From positions 1 through 64,000 of the forward strand of contig QZDS01000005.1 of NCBI GenBank assembly GCA_009917455.1: 64,000 nt of DNA, in the 5' to 3' direction. The stretch is from a bacterium 1xD8-48. Its GTDB lineage: Bacteria; Bacillota; Clostridia; Lachnospirales; Lachnospiraceae. Positions 51,383 to 59,466 of this stretch are shown piece by piece. The notes below the pieces were generated by a model. It was given only the letters and a program-made list of their open reading frames with translations, had not been told where the DNA came from and did not search any database. Numbering within the stretch: position 1 is the first letter of the stretch; each line of letters begins with the position of its first letter. A program made the translations under genes and the position numbers.

Positions 51383-52870
51383 ATGACAAGTCAGAGCTTA
51401 CGCGACGCGCGGAAATACGAAGAAGAGATGGAAAGAAAGCAGGCGGCGCAGCTCCGCCCCTCTTTCCACTTATCGGCCCGGACAGGATGGATGAACGACC
51501 CCAACGGTTTTTCATTTTACAAAGGAAAATACCATCTGTTTTACCAGTATCATCCTTACAGCTCCGTTTGGGGGCCTATGCACTGGGGGCATGCCGTAAG
51601 CAGCGACCTGCTGCACTGGGAACAGCTTCCGGCAGCGCTGGCGCCGGACAGGGATTACGACAGGGACGGCTGCTTTTCGGGAAGCGCGTTGGTTCTGCCT
51701 GACGGGGAACATCTGCTGATGTACACCGGCGTATCAAAAGAAACGCTGCCTGACGGGAGCACGCGCGAGGTTCAAAGCCAGTGTCTTGCTTTTGGGGACG
51801 GGACGGACTATGAAAAGTATGCGGGAAATCCTGTGCTGGATAGCAGGGCTCTGCCGGAAAACGGAAGCAGATTTGATTTCCGCGACCCTAAAATATGGAA
51901 AAGGAAGGACAATACCTATCGGTGCGTGGTGGGAAACTGCGACGAGGCCCATGACGGACAAGTGCTTCTTTTTTCCAGCCCGGACGGATTATGCTGGAAA
52001 TATGAAAAAGTGCTTGCCGCCAACCGGGGACGATTTGGAAAGATGTGGGAATGCCCTGACTTTTTTGAACTGGACGGAAAACAGGTTCTGCTCGTAAGCC
52101 CTCAGGATATGATGCCTCAGGGGTTTGAATATCATAACGGAAACGGAACCCTGTGCCTGATTGGAAGCTATGATGAGGAAACCGATACCTTTACGGAGGA
52201 ATGTAATCAGGCCGTTGACTATGGAATTGATTTTTATGCGCCGCAGACAGTGTCCGCTCCTGACGGGCGTCGGATTATGATTGGCTGGATGCAGAACTGG
52301 GATACCTGTAACCTCCATGCGCCGCAGCAGCCCTGGTTCGGACAGATGAGCCTTCCAAGGGAGCTCTTTGTAATGGACGGACGCCTGTTTCAGAAACCGG
52401 TGCGGGAACTGGAGGCGCTTCGGGGAGAAGAGGTAAGGTACGAAAATATTACATTTACCGACAGCATCAGACTGGAGGGCGTCAGGGGGCGGAAAATTGA
52501 CATGGAGCTTTCCGTACGGCCGGGCGATGGGGAGAATGTTTACCGAAAGTTTGCGGTGCGTTTTGCTCAGGACGATACTTATCAGACCTCCGTCAGCTAC
52601 AGACCCTGTGAATCTGTTTTGAAGGTGGACAGAAAGCATTCCGGTTCCAGGCGGGCAATTATTCATCAGCGCAGGTGTCTGGTGAGAGAAGACGGCGGAA
52701 GAATAAAGATACGGATTATCCTGGACACTTTCAGCACCGAGGTTTTTGTAAACGACGGGGAGCATGTGCTTTCCGCAACCCTCTATACAAATCCGGAGGT
52801 CGGCGGCATTTCATTCTATGCAGACGGAGCTGTCACAATGGATGTTGTGAAATACGAACTGATGATATAG
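51383..52870 (+). CDS. GH32-family beta-fructosidase
   Basis: A 495-residue enzyme of glycoside hydrolase family 32 (invertase/fructanase). The nucleophile is in GWMNDPNGFSFY (about 34-45), the stabilizing Asp in FDFRDPKIW and the acid/base Glu in MWECPDFFEL, followed by the C-terminal beta-sandwich. No signal peptide is seen, so it hydrolyses imported fructosides in the cytoplasm. GGAGG stands 8 bases before ATG 51383. In-frame starts at 51335 and 51368 exist but are less well placed. It completes the operon; a terminator follows. Confidence 0.93.
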   Translation: MTSQSLRDARKYEEEMERKQAAQLRPSFHLSARTGWMNDPNGFSFYKGKYHLFYQYHPYSSVWGPMHWGHAVSSDLLHWEQLPAALAPDRDYDRDGCFSGSALVLPDGEHLLMYTGVSKETLPDGSTREVQSQCLAFGDGTDYEKYAGNPVLDSRALPENGSRFDFRDPKIWKRKDNTYRCVVGNCDEAHDGQVLLFSSPDGLCWKYEKVLAANRGRFGKMWECPDFFELDGKQVLLVSPQDMMPQGFEYHNGNGTLCLIGSYDEETDTFTEECNQAVDYGIDFYAPQTVSAPDGRRIMIGWMQNWDTCNLHAPQQPWFGQMSLPRELFVMDGRLFQKPVRELEALRGEEVRYENITFTDSIRLEGVRGRKIDMELSVRPGDGENVYRKFAVRFAQDDTYQTSVSYRPCESVLKVDRKHSGSRRAIIHQRRCLVREDGGRIKIRIILDTFSTEVFVNDGEHVLSATLYTNPEVGGISFYADGAVTMDVVKYELMI

Positions 52871-52930
52871 CGGGCTTCAGAAAGGAGAGCATGCCGGCGG
52901 CGTGTTCGGCAAATAACGTGCACATGAACA

Positions 52931-52968
52931 GGGAGCGGGCGTAAGAAAAGCGCGAAGCTCCCTTTTTT
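52931..52968 (+). terminator. intrinsic terminator of the GH32 operon
   Basis: GGGAGC (52931-52936) and GCTCCC (52957-52962) with a structured loop are followed by TTTTTT (52963-52968). It is about 60 bases after the GH32 stop. Confidence 0.75.
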
Positions 52969-53086
52969 CACTTTGCAGGACAATGTTTTCCCAAAAACCT
53001 TTCCAAAAGCGGGAAAGAAGTGTTAAGATTATAGGGCATGGGATAGAGGAAAAACGGACGGGTGATGTGCGATGGGAGGAAATGCG

Positions 53087-53635
53087 ATGAGATGGATGAT
53101 TGCGTCCGATATTCACGGTTCGGAATATTACTGCAAAAAGCTGCTGGAAGCTTATGACAGAGAAAATGCCGGGCGGCTTCTTTTGCTGGGCGATATTCTC
53201 TACCACGGGCCGAGAAATGATTTGCCCAGAGATTACAACACGAAAAGCGTGGCTAAAATGCTGAATGAACATAAAAAGGACATTCTCTGCGTGCGCGGAA
53301 ACTGCGACACGGAGGTGGACCAGATGGTGCTGGCATTTCCCATTTTGGCGGACTACTGTGTGATGGCGGAGGGAGAGCATCTGATTTACGCCACTCATGG
53401 GCATATTTTCAATGAGAAAAATCTTCCGCCGCTGCATCAGGGAGACGTTTTGCTGCACGGGCATACCCATGTGCCGGTATGTAAGGAGCGTGGTAATTAT
53501 ACCTGTTTGAATCCGGGCTCCGTGTCCATACCCAAGGAGGAAAGCTGGCACGGATATCTGATTTTGGAAAACGGAGTGTTTGTATGGAAGGATTTGGACG
53601 GGGAGGAGAAAATAGTGTGGAAGATTCGGGAATAA
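53087..53635 (+). CDS. YfcE/MJ0936-type metallophosphoesterase
   Basis: A 182-residue phosphodiesterase. The metal-binding motifs of the calcineurin-like fold are present: IASDIHGSEYY (Asp, His), LLLGDILYHGPRN, VRGNCDTEVD, YATHGHIFN and LLHGHTHVPV. YfcE-type enzymes hydrolyse phosphodiesters; the natural substrate is generally unknown. GGAGG lies 7 bases before ATG 53087. The last codons overlap the start of the MNT gene by 19 bases, so the three genes up to 54286 seem to be a coupled set. Confidence 0.88.
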   Translation: MRWMIASDIHGSEYYCKKLLEAYDRENAGRLLLLGDILYHGPRNDLPRDYNTKSVAKMLNEHKKDILCVRGNCDTEVDQMVLAFPILADYCVMAEGEHLIYATHGHIFNEKNLPPLHQGDVLLHGHTHVPVCKERGNYTCLNPGSVSIPKEESWHGYLILENGVFVWKDLDGEEKIVWKIRE

Positions 53636-53910
53636 AGCCGGTTGTGATTCGGGAGATTTGTGAGCTTGCGAAAAAATATAACGTTGACAGAGTGGTATTG
53701 TTCGGCTCAAGGGCACGCGGAGATTACAAAAGAGTCAGCGACATTGATTTGGCGGTCATCGGCGGAAATTTTGCGGGATTTGCGCTGGATGTGGATGAAG
53801 AAACTTCTACGCTGCTGAAATTTGATATTGTAAATCTTGACGGAAGCGTGCAAAAGGAGCTGAGAGATTCGATAGAAAGGGAGGGGCGGGTTTTGTATGA
53901 AAAAATATGA
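53617..53910 (+). CDS. MNT-domain nucleotidyltransferase (second)
   Basis: A 97-residue minimal nucleotidyltransferase beginning with GTG (53617), which has GGAGGAG about 8 bases upstream. The active-site motif is LFGSRARGDYKRVSDIDLAV, with GSxARG and DxD. It ends in LDGSVQKELRDSIEREGRVL. Its start lies within the phosphodiesterase gene and its end overlaps the HEPN-type gene by 14 bases. It differs from the first MNT protein in this window, so the pairs are not a recent duplication. Confidence 0.82.
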   Translation: MEDSGIKPVVIREICELAKKYNVDRVVLFGSRARGDYKRVSDIDLAVIGGNFAGFALDVDEETSTLLKFDIVNLDGSVQKELRDSIEREGRVLYEKI

Positions 53911-54286
53911 AAATTTTTGCGCCGCGCTGACAAATCTTAAGGATATTTACCTGTATCAGGAACCGTATGATAACGTGACAATGACAGGGTTGGTGGGGCT
54001 TTATGAAATATGTTTTGAACAGTCGTGGAAAATGATGAAAGATATCCTGGAGCAGCACGGATACGAAGCCGCTGCGACGGGCTCCCCCAAATTAATCATA
54101 AAAACGGCGTATCAGTCGTCAATGATTCTGGATGAAGACAGATGGATGGCTGCGCTGCAGGCAAGAAATAATGTGGCCCATTCTTATAACAGGGACGTCG
54201 CGCTGGATATTATCAGAAATACAAAGGAACAATTTTATGATATGTTTTGCGTTTTAAAGAAAACAATTGACGGAAACTGGATTTAA
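53897..54286 (+). CDS. HEPN/HI0074-type nucleotidyltransferase partner
   Basis: A 129-residue helical protein of the HI0074 (nucleotidyltransferase substrate-binding) group, related to HepT. It includes YEICFEQSWKMMKDILEQHG near the middle and ARNNVAHSYN, which gives the R-x4-H motif of RNase-type HEPN proteins followed by YN. It overlaps the MNT gene by 14 bases. The pair could be a toxin-antitoxin module or a two-part nucleotidyltransferase; the sequence supports the first more because the R-x4-H motif is intact. Confidence 0.82.
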   Translation: MKKYENFCAALTNLKDIYLYQEPYDNVTMTGLVGLYEICFEQSWKMMKDILEQHGYEAAATGSPKLIIKTAYQSSMILDEDRWMAALQARNNVAHSYNRDVALDIIRNTKEQFYDMFCVLKKTIDGNWI

Positions 54287-54333
54287 AAGGGGCTTTTTAA
54301 GGGAAAAACCTTTCCAGGGAACAGGCGGAGACA

Positions 54334-54862
54334 ATGAAACTGATTATAACAGACATAGAAGACTTTCACTTAAAGGCGGAAGGCGAGCTGATTTCCGGTG
54401 ATGCCACAATAACGGAACTGGCTTTGAAAGGCGGTTATCTGATGGAGTACAAAATTACAAAAAAAGAAAGTTTTACCGTTCTGGCAGGAGCATTATGCTT
54501 CGGGAAAAGGGAAAACGGTCTGCGGCATGTTTGGAATCAATATTGACCCGCAGATGGGAAACGAAAAATTCGAATACCTGATAGCGGATATTTATCACCC
54601 GTCTGTGGATATTCCCGAGGGCTTTGTGGTGAAAACCATTCCGGCTTTTACATGGGCGGTCTTTCCGTGCCGGGGCGCGATGCCCGATGCACTGCAGGAT
54701 GTCAACGTAAAAATATTTTCCGAATGGCTTCCGGCTTTGAAGGAGTATGAGTTTGCGGCGGGCTACTGCGTTGAGATGTATGATTCGCCGGATAAATATC
54801 CGAAAGGAACGGCAGACGAAAATTATTATACGGAAATCTGGATTCCGGTGAAGAAAAGATAG
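54334..54862 (+). pseudogene. GyrI/effector-binding-domain gene with internal deletion and frameshift
   Basis: The first frame (54334-54546) encodes a segment ending in EYKITKKESFTVL. The second frame is recognizable from about 54482 (WQEHYASGKGKTVCGMFGIN) and runs to 54862 (GFVVKTIPAFTWAVFPCRGA, then GTADENYYTEIWIPVKKR), the usual end of effector-binding domains. Around 20 residues expected between FTVL and WQEHY are missing and the frame changes there. There is no AraC-type helix-turn-helix in front. It is a degraded gene, or a remnant of a larger regulator. Confidence 0.7.
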
Positions 54863-54887
54863 CCGGCGTTTGGATAAATTCAGAAAG

Positions 54888-54919
54888 CGGCTGCATGGAG
54901 AAAAGATGCAGCCGTTTTT
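54888..54919 (+). terminator. intrinsic terminator
   Basis: CGGCTGCAT (54888-54896) and ATGCAGCCG (54906-54914) are followed by TTTTT at 54915-54919. It closes the plus-strand genes before the convergent two-component operon. Confidence 0.8.
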
Positions 54920-54929
54920 GTTTCTAAAA

Positions 54930-55865
54930 CTAATACTGCGGAAGAGATACGGAAAAGGTGGTCCGTTCGTCCTCACTTGTGGCGTTGATGGCTCCGCCGT
55001 GGAGAGTGACAATCTCCTTTGCAATGGCAAGTCCCAGACCGGCTCCGCCCGTATTTGTGCTTCTGGCCTCGTCAAGCCGGAAGAACTTTTCAAAAATAGA
55101 ATTCAGCTTTTCGGCGGGAATGGTCTTTCCCTGATTGATGAAGCAGATAAAAATATCCTTCTCCCTTTTCCCGGCATAGACCTTGATGGGCGTATTGGGA
55201 TAGCTGTAGGAGATGGCATTTTTTAAAATATTGTTGAACACTCTTGCCAGCTTCATGGAATCCCCGTAAACCGTCAAATCATCCTCAGCCTGGAGCTCCA
55301 CCGTATTGCCGTGGTTTGACAGGAGAGGATAAAATTCGTCCGTAAGCTGCATCAGCAAAAAGGAAAGGTCGATGGTTTCCTTTTCCAGGGCAATCTGCTG
55401 CAGGTTATATCTGGTAATCTCAAAAAATTCGTTTATCAGTTTTTCCAGACGCAGCGCCTTTTCCAGTGTGATATGGATATATTTTGTCCGCAGCTCGGCA
55501 GGCATGTCGGAGGCTTCCTCTAACAGATCAAGATAGCCGATTACCGAAGTGAGGGGGGTTTTCAAATCATGGGCAAGGTAGGTAATCAAATCGTTTTTGC
55601 GGTCAACCTCATCTTTTGTGGCCTGCTCATGGCGCTGCACAGAGGATTTGATTTGCACAATCTGCGTGGCCACTTCCGCATAAGCAGGAGGGAACACATC
55701 GTTGGAATCAAGGTCGTGATGCATGTAGGTATGCAGCATACGGGCCGTAGCAGAGATGGATTTTTTCACCCGCCACCGGGCGTAAAAATGCGAAACCAGA
55801 AAGAGGGCAATCAGCAGAGCGAACAGTAAGGCGATCAGCAGTATGATTAAAATTTCAGGCTTCAA
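54930..55865 (-). CDS. VanS-like sensor histidine kinase
   Basis: A kinase of about 311 residues. It has one hydrophobic segment near the start (EILIILLIALLFALLIALFL), a HAMP-like region, the phospho-accepting His in TYLAHDLKTPLTSVIGYLDL, and the ATP-binding motifs NNILKNAISYS and GGAGLGLAIAKEIV. Start choice is uncertain: TTG 55865, GTG 55877 and TTG 55913 are in frame, and all overlap the regulator gene. TTG 55865 has a G-rich site about 8 bases upstream. It resembles VanS-type kinases, but no van resistance genes are nearby, so a glycopeptide role is not supported. Confidence 0.82.
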   Translation of the reverse strand: MKPEILIILLIALLFALLIALFLVSHFYARWRVKKSISATARMLHTYMHHDLDSNDVFPPAYAEVATQIVQIKSSVQRHEQATKDEVDRKNDLITYLAHDLKTPLTSVIGYLDLLEEASDMPAELRTKYIHITLEKALRLEKLINEFFEITRYNLQQIALEKETIDLSFLLMQLTDEFYPLLSNHGNTVELQAEDDLTVYGDSMKLARVFNNILKNAISYSYPNTPIKVYAGKREKDIFICFINQGKTIPAEKLNSIFEKFFRLDEARSTNTGGAGLGLAIAKEIVTLHGGAINATSEDERTTFSVSLPQY

Positions 55866-56553
55866 TTTTGTATCCACACCCCCATACTGTTTTAATATAC
55901 TTGGGGTCTTCAAAGGAGTCGTTCATTTTTTCACGCAGATGCCTGATATGCACGGTAATCGTATTGTTGCTTTTGCTGAAATATTCCTCGCCCCAGACAG
56001 AGTGGAACAGCTCCTCGGCGCTGATGACCTTGCCTTTCTTCTGGCAGAGGACGTAAAGAATGGTAAATTCTGTAGGCGTCAGGGAAAGAGGCTTTTCATC
56101 CAGCGTACATTCATGGGTAAGGCTGTTAAGCATCAGACCGCCGTGAGTGATAATCTGGGAATCCTCAAGGGGTGTTACCTGATTATATTTTTTATATCGT
56201 CGAAGCTGTGCCTTTACCCTTGCAATCAGTTCGAGAGGGCGGAAGGGCTTTGTGATATAGTCATCGGCGCCTAAAGTAAGCCCGGTGATTTTGTCAACTT
56301 CCGCTTCACGGGCAGTAAGCATGATAATCGGATAATTGTGCTGTTCGCGGATTTTCTGGCAAAGGGCAAACCCATCCATTTTCGGCATCATCACATCTAA
56401 AATCGCCAAATCAAGTTCTTCATTTTCTGCCTTTTCCCAGGCCTTTTCGGAATCATAAAAGGGATAGACCGTATAATTTTCGTTTTGCAGATAAAGGGTG
56501 ATTAAATCGGTGATTTCCTTCTCATCGTCCACAACCAGTATCTTTTCACTCAT
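55855..56553 (-). CDS. OmpR/VanR-family response regulator
   Basis: A 232-residue regulator. The receiver domain has ILVVDDEKEITDLI, the phospho-acceptor Asp in LAILDVMMPKMDG and Lys in ADDYITKPF. The C-terminal winged helix has LTPTEFTILYVLCQKKGKVI and VHIRHLREKMND. The start is ATG 56553 with GAAGGAGAAG upstream; the frame is open further upstream but without a site. It partners with the overlapping kinase gene. Confidence 0.92.
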   Translation of the reverse strand: MSEKILVVDDEKEITDLITLYLQNENYTVYPFYDSEKAWEKAENEELDLAILDVMMPKMDGFALCQKIREQHNYPIIMLTAREAEVDKITGLTLGADDYITKPFRPLELIARVKAQLRRYKKYNQVTPLEDSQIITHGGLMLNSLTHECTLDEKPLSLTPTEFTILYVLCQKKGKVISAEELFHSVWGEEYFSKSNNTITVHIRHLREKMNDSFEDPKYIKTVWGCGYKIEA

Positions 56554-56756
56554 AAGTACTTCTCCTTCCGTATATTTTTTCCAATTCATCATTATAACAG
56601 ATGGGAAGGGGGTTTGTCTAAAAAAAGATAGGAAGAAATAAATTTCTCGAAATAAATTTCTGTAAAGGACAGCTACCCACATATTTTTTCATGTGGTATA
56701 CTTTCTTATACATTGCAATAACAAATGTGTGAAAGCAGATGGAAAACGGAGGAGCT

Positions 56757-57131
56757 ATGGAAGAGAAAGCGGTGATTGATTTTACAGGGGAATTATGCAG
56801 ATATGCCGGAGAAAGCGAGGCCTTTGCGGAAGAGTTCCTGAAGAGGCTGAAAGGCGATGCGGAGATTTATGAGGAGTTTACATATTATATTACCCATGGA
56901 AATTTTGCATGCAAAGCAAAGATAGAAGGTTACACTGTGGTGGATATTATGGTGTGGCAGATGGACCATTTCAAGGCAAGGCTGGATGTGGATAACAGCG
57001 GGACAAGGCAGAACGGGGACCGGATGCTGCTTCTTGCCTTTGATACGCTGCTTCGCATGCGGAAAGAGCCGGAAAAGTATATTTACAGAATGCAGAACGA
57101 GACAGGGACGGACTATCCCGATAAATATTAA
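56757..57131 (+). CDS. small protein of unknown function
   Basis: A 124-residue acidic, mostly helical protein without membrane segments or known motifs. Segments include EEKAVIDFTGELCRYAGESE at the start and KAKIEGYTVVDIMVWQMDHF in the middle. ACGGAGGAGC lies just before the chosen ATG 56757; ATG 56739 is another possibility. It has its own upstream region with TATACT near 56697 and is convergent with the next gene. I do not recognize the family. Confidence 0.65.
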   Translation: MEEKAVIDFTGELCRYAGESEAFAEEFLKRLKGDAEIYEEFTYYITHGNFACKAKIEGYTVVDIMVWQMDHFKARLDVDNSGTRQNGDRMLLLAFDTLLRMRKEPEKYIYRMQNETGTDYPDKY

Positions 57132-57135
57132 CCTC

Positions 57136-57840
57136 TTAAAAGTGCAGCCTTCTGCGCACCGCGTCACGAAGCCTCCTTCTTGAGAGGGTGGTGAGAAGCA
57201 CCACAACAATCACACAGCACACCGTGAGAACCACGGCGGACCAGACAAGACGTAAGGGGGCGCCCAAATAGTGGCGGATGAGCAGTTCGATTCCCACGCA
57301 TAAAACGCCGGTTTCCAAAAAGAAGTAAAGAGCCGTAGTAAGCGAAGAAACAGGAAAAGAGCGCAAAAGGAGAGCAAAAATCTCCACCAGAATGGTGACG
57401 AGGGCTACAATAGGCAGAGCCAGATGCAGAAACCATTCGTCGTCTTTTGTGTTAAAGGTAATCATATACAGATAAACGCCTACGGCCACGCCGTCAAACA
57501 AAAGGGAAATATAGATGGGAAGCCGTGTGTAGACCACCGCCGGTATTGCGAATACAAAAATAATCAGACAGGCGCCGATGATGAACAGAGACCACAGGCT
57601 CTGGTAAAACACAAAAAGATTTAACGCCAGGCAGCTTAGGGAGGTGGCAATCAGAACAATGCACAGAAGAATGGTCAAATCTGTTCTTTTAACCACGTCC
57701 ACCTGTCCCTTTTTCTGGGGATAGGGCGAGGTCTGCTTTAAGTTATAAAGTTCTTTGGGATTAATAACAGGTGTGTTGCAAAGGGGACATTCCGTCAGGG
57801 ATGACTCAAGTTCCACACCGCAGTTTACACAATATGACAT
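57136..57840 (-). CDS. zinc-ribbon membrane protein (DUF6320-like)
   Basis: A 234-residue protein. The N-terminal zinc ribbon is CVNCGVELESSLTECPLC (4-21). Six to seven membrane segments follow (LTILLCIVLIATSLSCLALN; LFIIGACLIIFVFAIPAVVY), and the C-terminus is basic. It resembles the DUF6320 group. It follows the acyltransferase gene on the same strand by 84 bases, and such neighbours suggest a joint role at the membrane. The function is unknown. Confidence 0.7.
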   Translation of the reverse strand: MSYCVNCGVELESSLTECPLCNTPVINPKELYNLKQTSPYPQKKGQVDVVKRTDLTILLCIVLIATSLSCLALNLFVFYQSLWSLFIIGACLIIFVFAIPAVVYTRLPIYISLLFDGVAVGVYLYMITFNTKDDEWFLHLALPIVALVTILVEIFALLLRSFPVSSLTTALYFFLETGVLCVGIELLIRHYLGAPLRLVWSAVVLTVCCVIVVVLLTTLSRRRLRDAVRRRLHF

Positions 57841-57924
57841 AACTGGTTCCTTTCTGTGTCTTTTATTCCTGCGTACAGCGAGCCGGCATCATGCATGCAC
57901 ATTTGGCTGCAGCAGCAGGGGCTT

Positions 57925-59274
57925 TTATTGGGCATCAGGGAGGGAAGTCTTTCCAAGCGTTTCCCGGTTACTCTCAATGGTTACATGTATGCCGTCTTTT
58001 ACCAGCTTTCTGAAAAAGTATCTTTCCACGTCGGTTTCCATGATGCCGCTGGCGAAGTTGACGGTGAGGATATCTTCAAAGCTTATAATGGCACAGTTGG
58101 TCCGGGAGGAAAAGGGCTGCCCCATATAAATATCAAACCTTTCGATATAAGGCTTCATGTCCTCCGGAACCTTTAAGGCCCCCATGTTTGTGAGTCCGGC
58201 GGAGGAGTTTTTGTCCTGCACCCGGGTGTAGAACTGCCTTACCACAAAGTCCTTGATAAAGAGCGGAACAATGCGGATAAAGGGATTGCGCTGGGTGCTT
58301 GCGTTGGTGGTAATGTCGCCTCTTAAAAACTTTTCGTTGATATAATAACGCATGTAATTATGAACCTGAACCACAATTTCCTCAAAGGTGTATTCGCCAA
58401 GTCTGGGGTCGATGGCGGGATAGACCATGGTTATGAAATTCCGCAGCGTCTTTGAGGGGAAAAAGCGCCGGAGATTCACGGGCATGGCAATTTTCACGGG
58501 AGACGTTTTTAAGTGCCATTCCGACGCCTGCTTCTGTAAAAGTGCGTACAGCAAAACTGCGTTTAAATATTCGGTGATGGTTGCATTATATTTTTTGGCG
58601 ACTTCCATCACCTGTTTTACGGACATGATGCCGTCAATTACATTAAAGGTATAAAATGGTTCCCTGGTGCCTCTGACCCGGTAGGTCTTTTCGCCGGGAC
58701 GCGCCGGACAGACCCTGGCGTTGGCGTACCGCATGTAAGCGTCCTCCAGCTCCTCAGGGTCGGGAGCTTCATTGACGTCCTTAACAAAATATCCGTTAGA
58801 TACGGTGTGGCCGAGGAGCCTCAAATAGACGGCGGTAATCGTCTGCAGCACATACATGCCTCCGGTGCCGTCGCCCAGACAGTGGTGGGCTTCCAGAGAG
58901 ATGCGGCAGTCGTGATAGTAAACCCGAAGCAGATACCGGTTTCCGGCCTTAAAGGGCATGGGCATACAGAAGTTGCGGATATCCTTCTCCACAAAAGGCC
59001 CGGGCCGGCTGTTGGCCTCCAGATACCGCCAGAACAGTCCCTTATGGATAGCGGTTTTGTAGGTGGGGAACCGCACAAGGGCAGTATCCACCGCCAGCTG
59101 GAGGAGAACCGGGTTCACGGGTTCCTTTAAAACCACGGAAAGACGGTAAACGGAGGAAAAGTCCCTGCGCTGCAGCGTCGGGTAGACAATGGCTGATAAA
59201 TCCAGCTTATACCAGACCTTGTGGTTTTGAGATTTATTATTAAATTGTGATTTAATTTTATGTTCTTTTTTCAA
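57925..59274 (-). CDS. condensation-fold acyltransferase (alcohol acetyltransferase/PapA-like)
   Basis: A 449-residue protein with the chloramphenicol acetyltransferase-like fold used by condensation domains, PapA and alcohol acetyltransferases. The catalytic motif HHxxxDG is present as EAHHCLGDGTGG (about residues 131-142). Late motifs such as TNMGALKVPEDMK and FDIYMGQPFSS match the second half of such folds. It should join an acyl group to an alcohol or amine. It is one operon with the zinc-ribbon membrane protein and is divergent from an HSL-type esterase. Substrate unknown. Confidence 0.78.
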   Translation of the reverse strand: MKKEHKIKSQFNNKSQNHKVWYKLDLSAIVYPTLQRRDFSSVYRLSVVLKEPVNPVLLQLAVDTALVRFPTYKTAIHKGLFWRYLEANSRPGPFVEKDIRNFCMPMPFKAGNRYLLRVYYHDCRISLEAHHCLGDGTGGMYVLQTITAVYLRLLGHTVSNGYFVKDVNEAPDPEELEDAYMRYANARVCPARPGEKTYRVRGTREPFYTFNVIDGIMSVKQVMEVAKKYNATITEYLNAVLLYALLQKQASEWHLKTSPVKIAMPVNLRRFFPSKTLRNFITMVYPAIDPRLGEYTFEEIVVQVHNYMRYYINEKFLRGDITTNASTQRNPFIRIVPLFIKDFVVRQFYTRVQDKNSSAGLTNMGALKVPEDMKPYIERFDIYMGQPFSSRTNCAIISFEDILTVNFASGIMETDVERYFFRKLVKDGIHVTIESNRETLGKTSLPDAQ

Positions 59275-59308
59275 TAAAGCTTCCTGCCTGTCAAGAATAT
59301 GGAAAATA

Positions 59309-59414
59309 CTGCTCGCGCATCAGCGCAATTCATTATATTTTGTCGCAGGGAGGGACCCGCCGAAGGAGGGAGGATGCCATGCGACCTGCTTGCGCATCAG
59401 CGCAATTCATTATA
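59309..59414. repeat. direct repeat pair with inner hairpins
   Basis: A 29-bp unit beginning CTGCT and ending CAATTCATTATA occurs at 59309-59337 and at 59386-59414 with one mismatch. Each unit contains the hairpin (T/C)GCGC-ATCA-GCGCA. Between them, GTCGCA and TGCGAC form an outer dyad. It lies in the control region between two divergent genes. Confidence 0.75.
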
Positions 59415-59466
59415 CCACAAAACACAATAAATATGTTAGAATGAATATAAATCTTGGAGGAATAAT

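Noticed and set aside
54930..56553. Vancomycin resistance operon
   Set aside because: Only VanR/VanS-like proteins are present. No vanH/A/X, vanT or ligase gene is nearby; such two-component pairs are common in Clostridia.
59309..59414. Possible CRISPR array
   Set aside because: Only two repeat units, a 48-bp intervening stretch with its own dyad and no cas genes.
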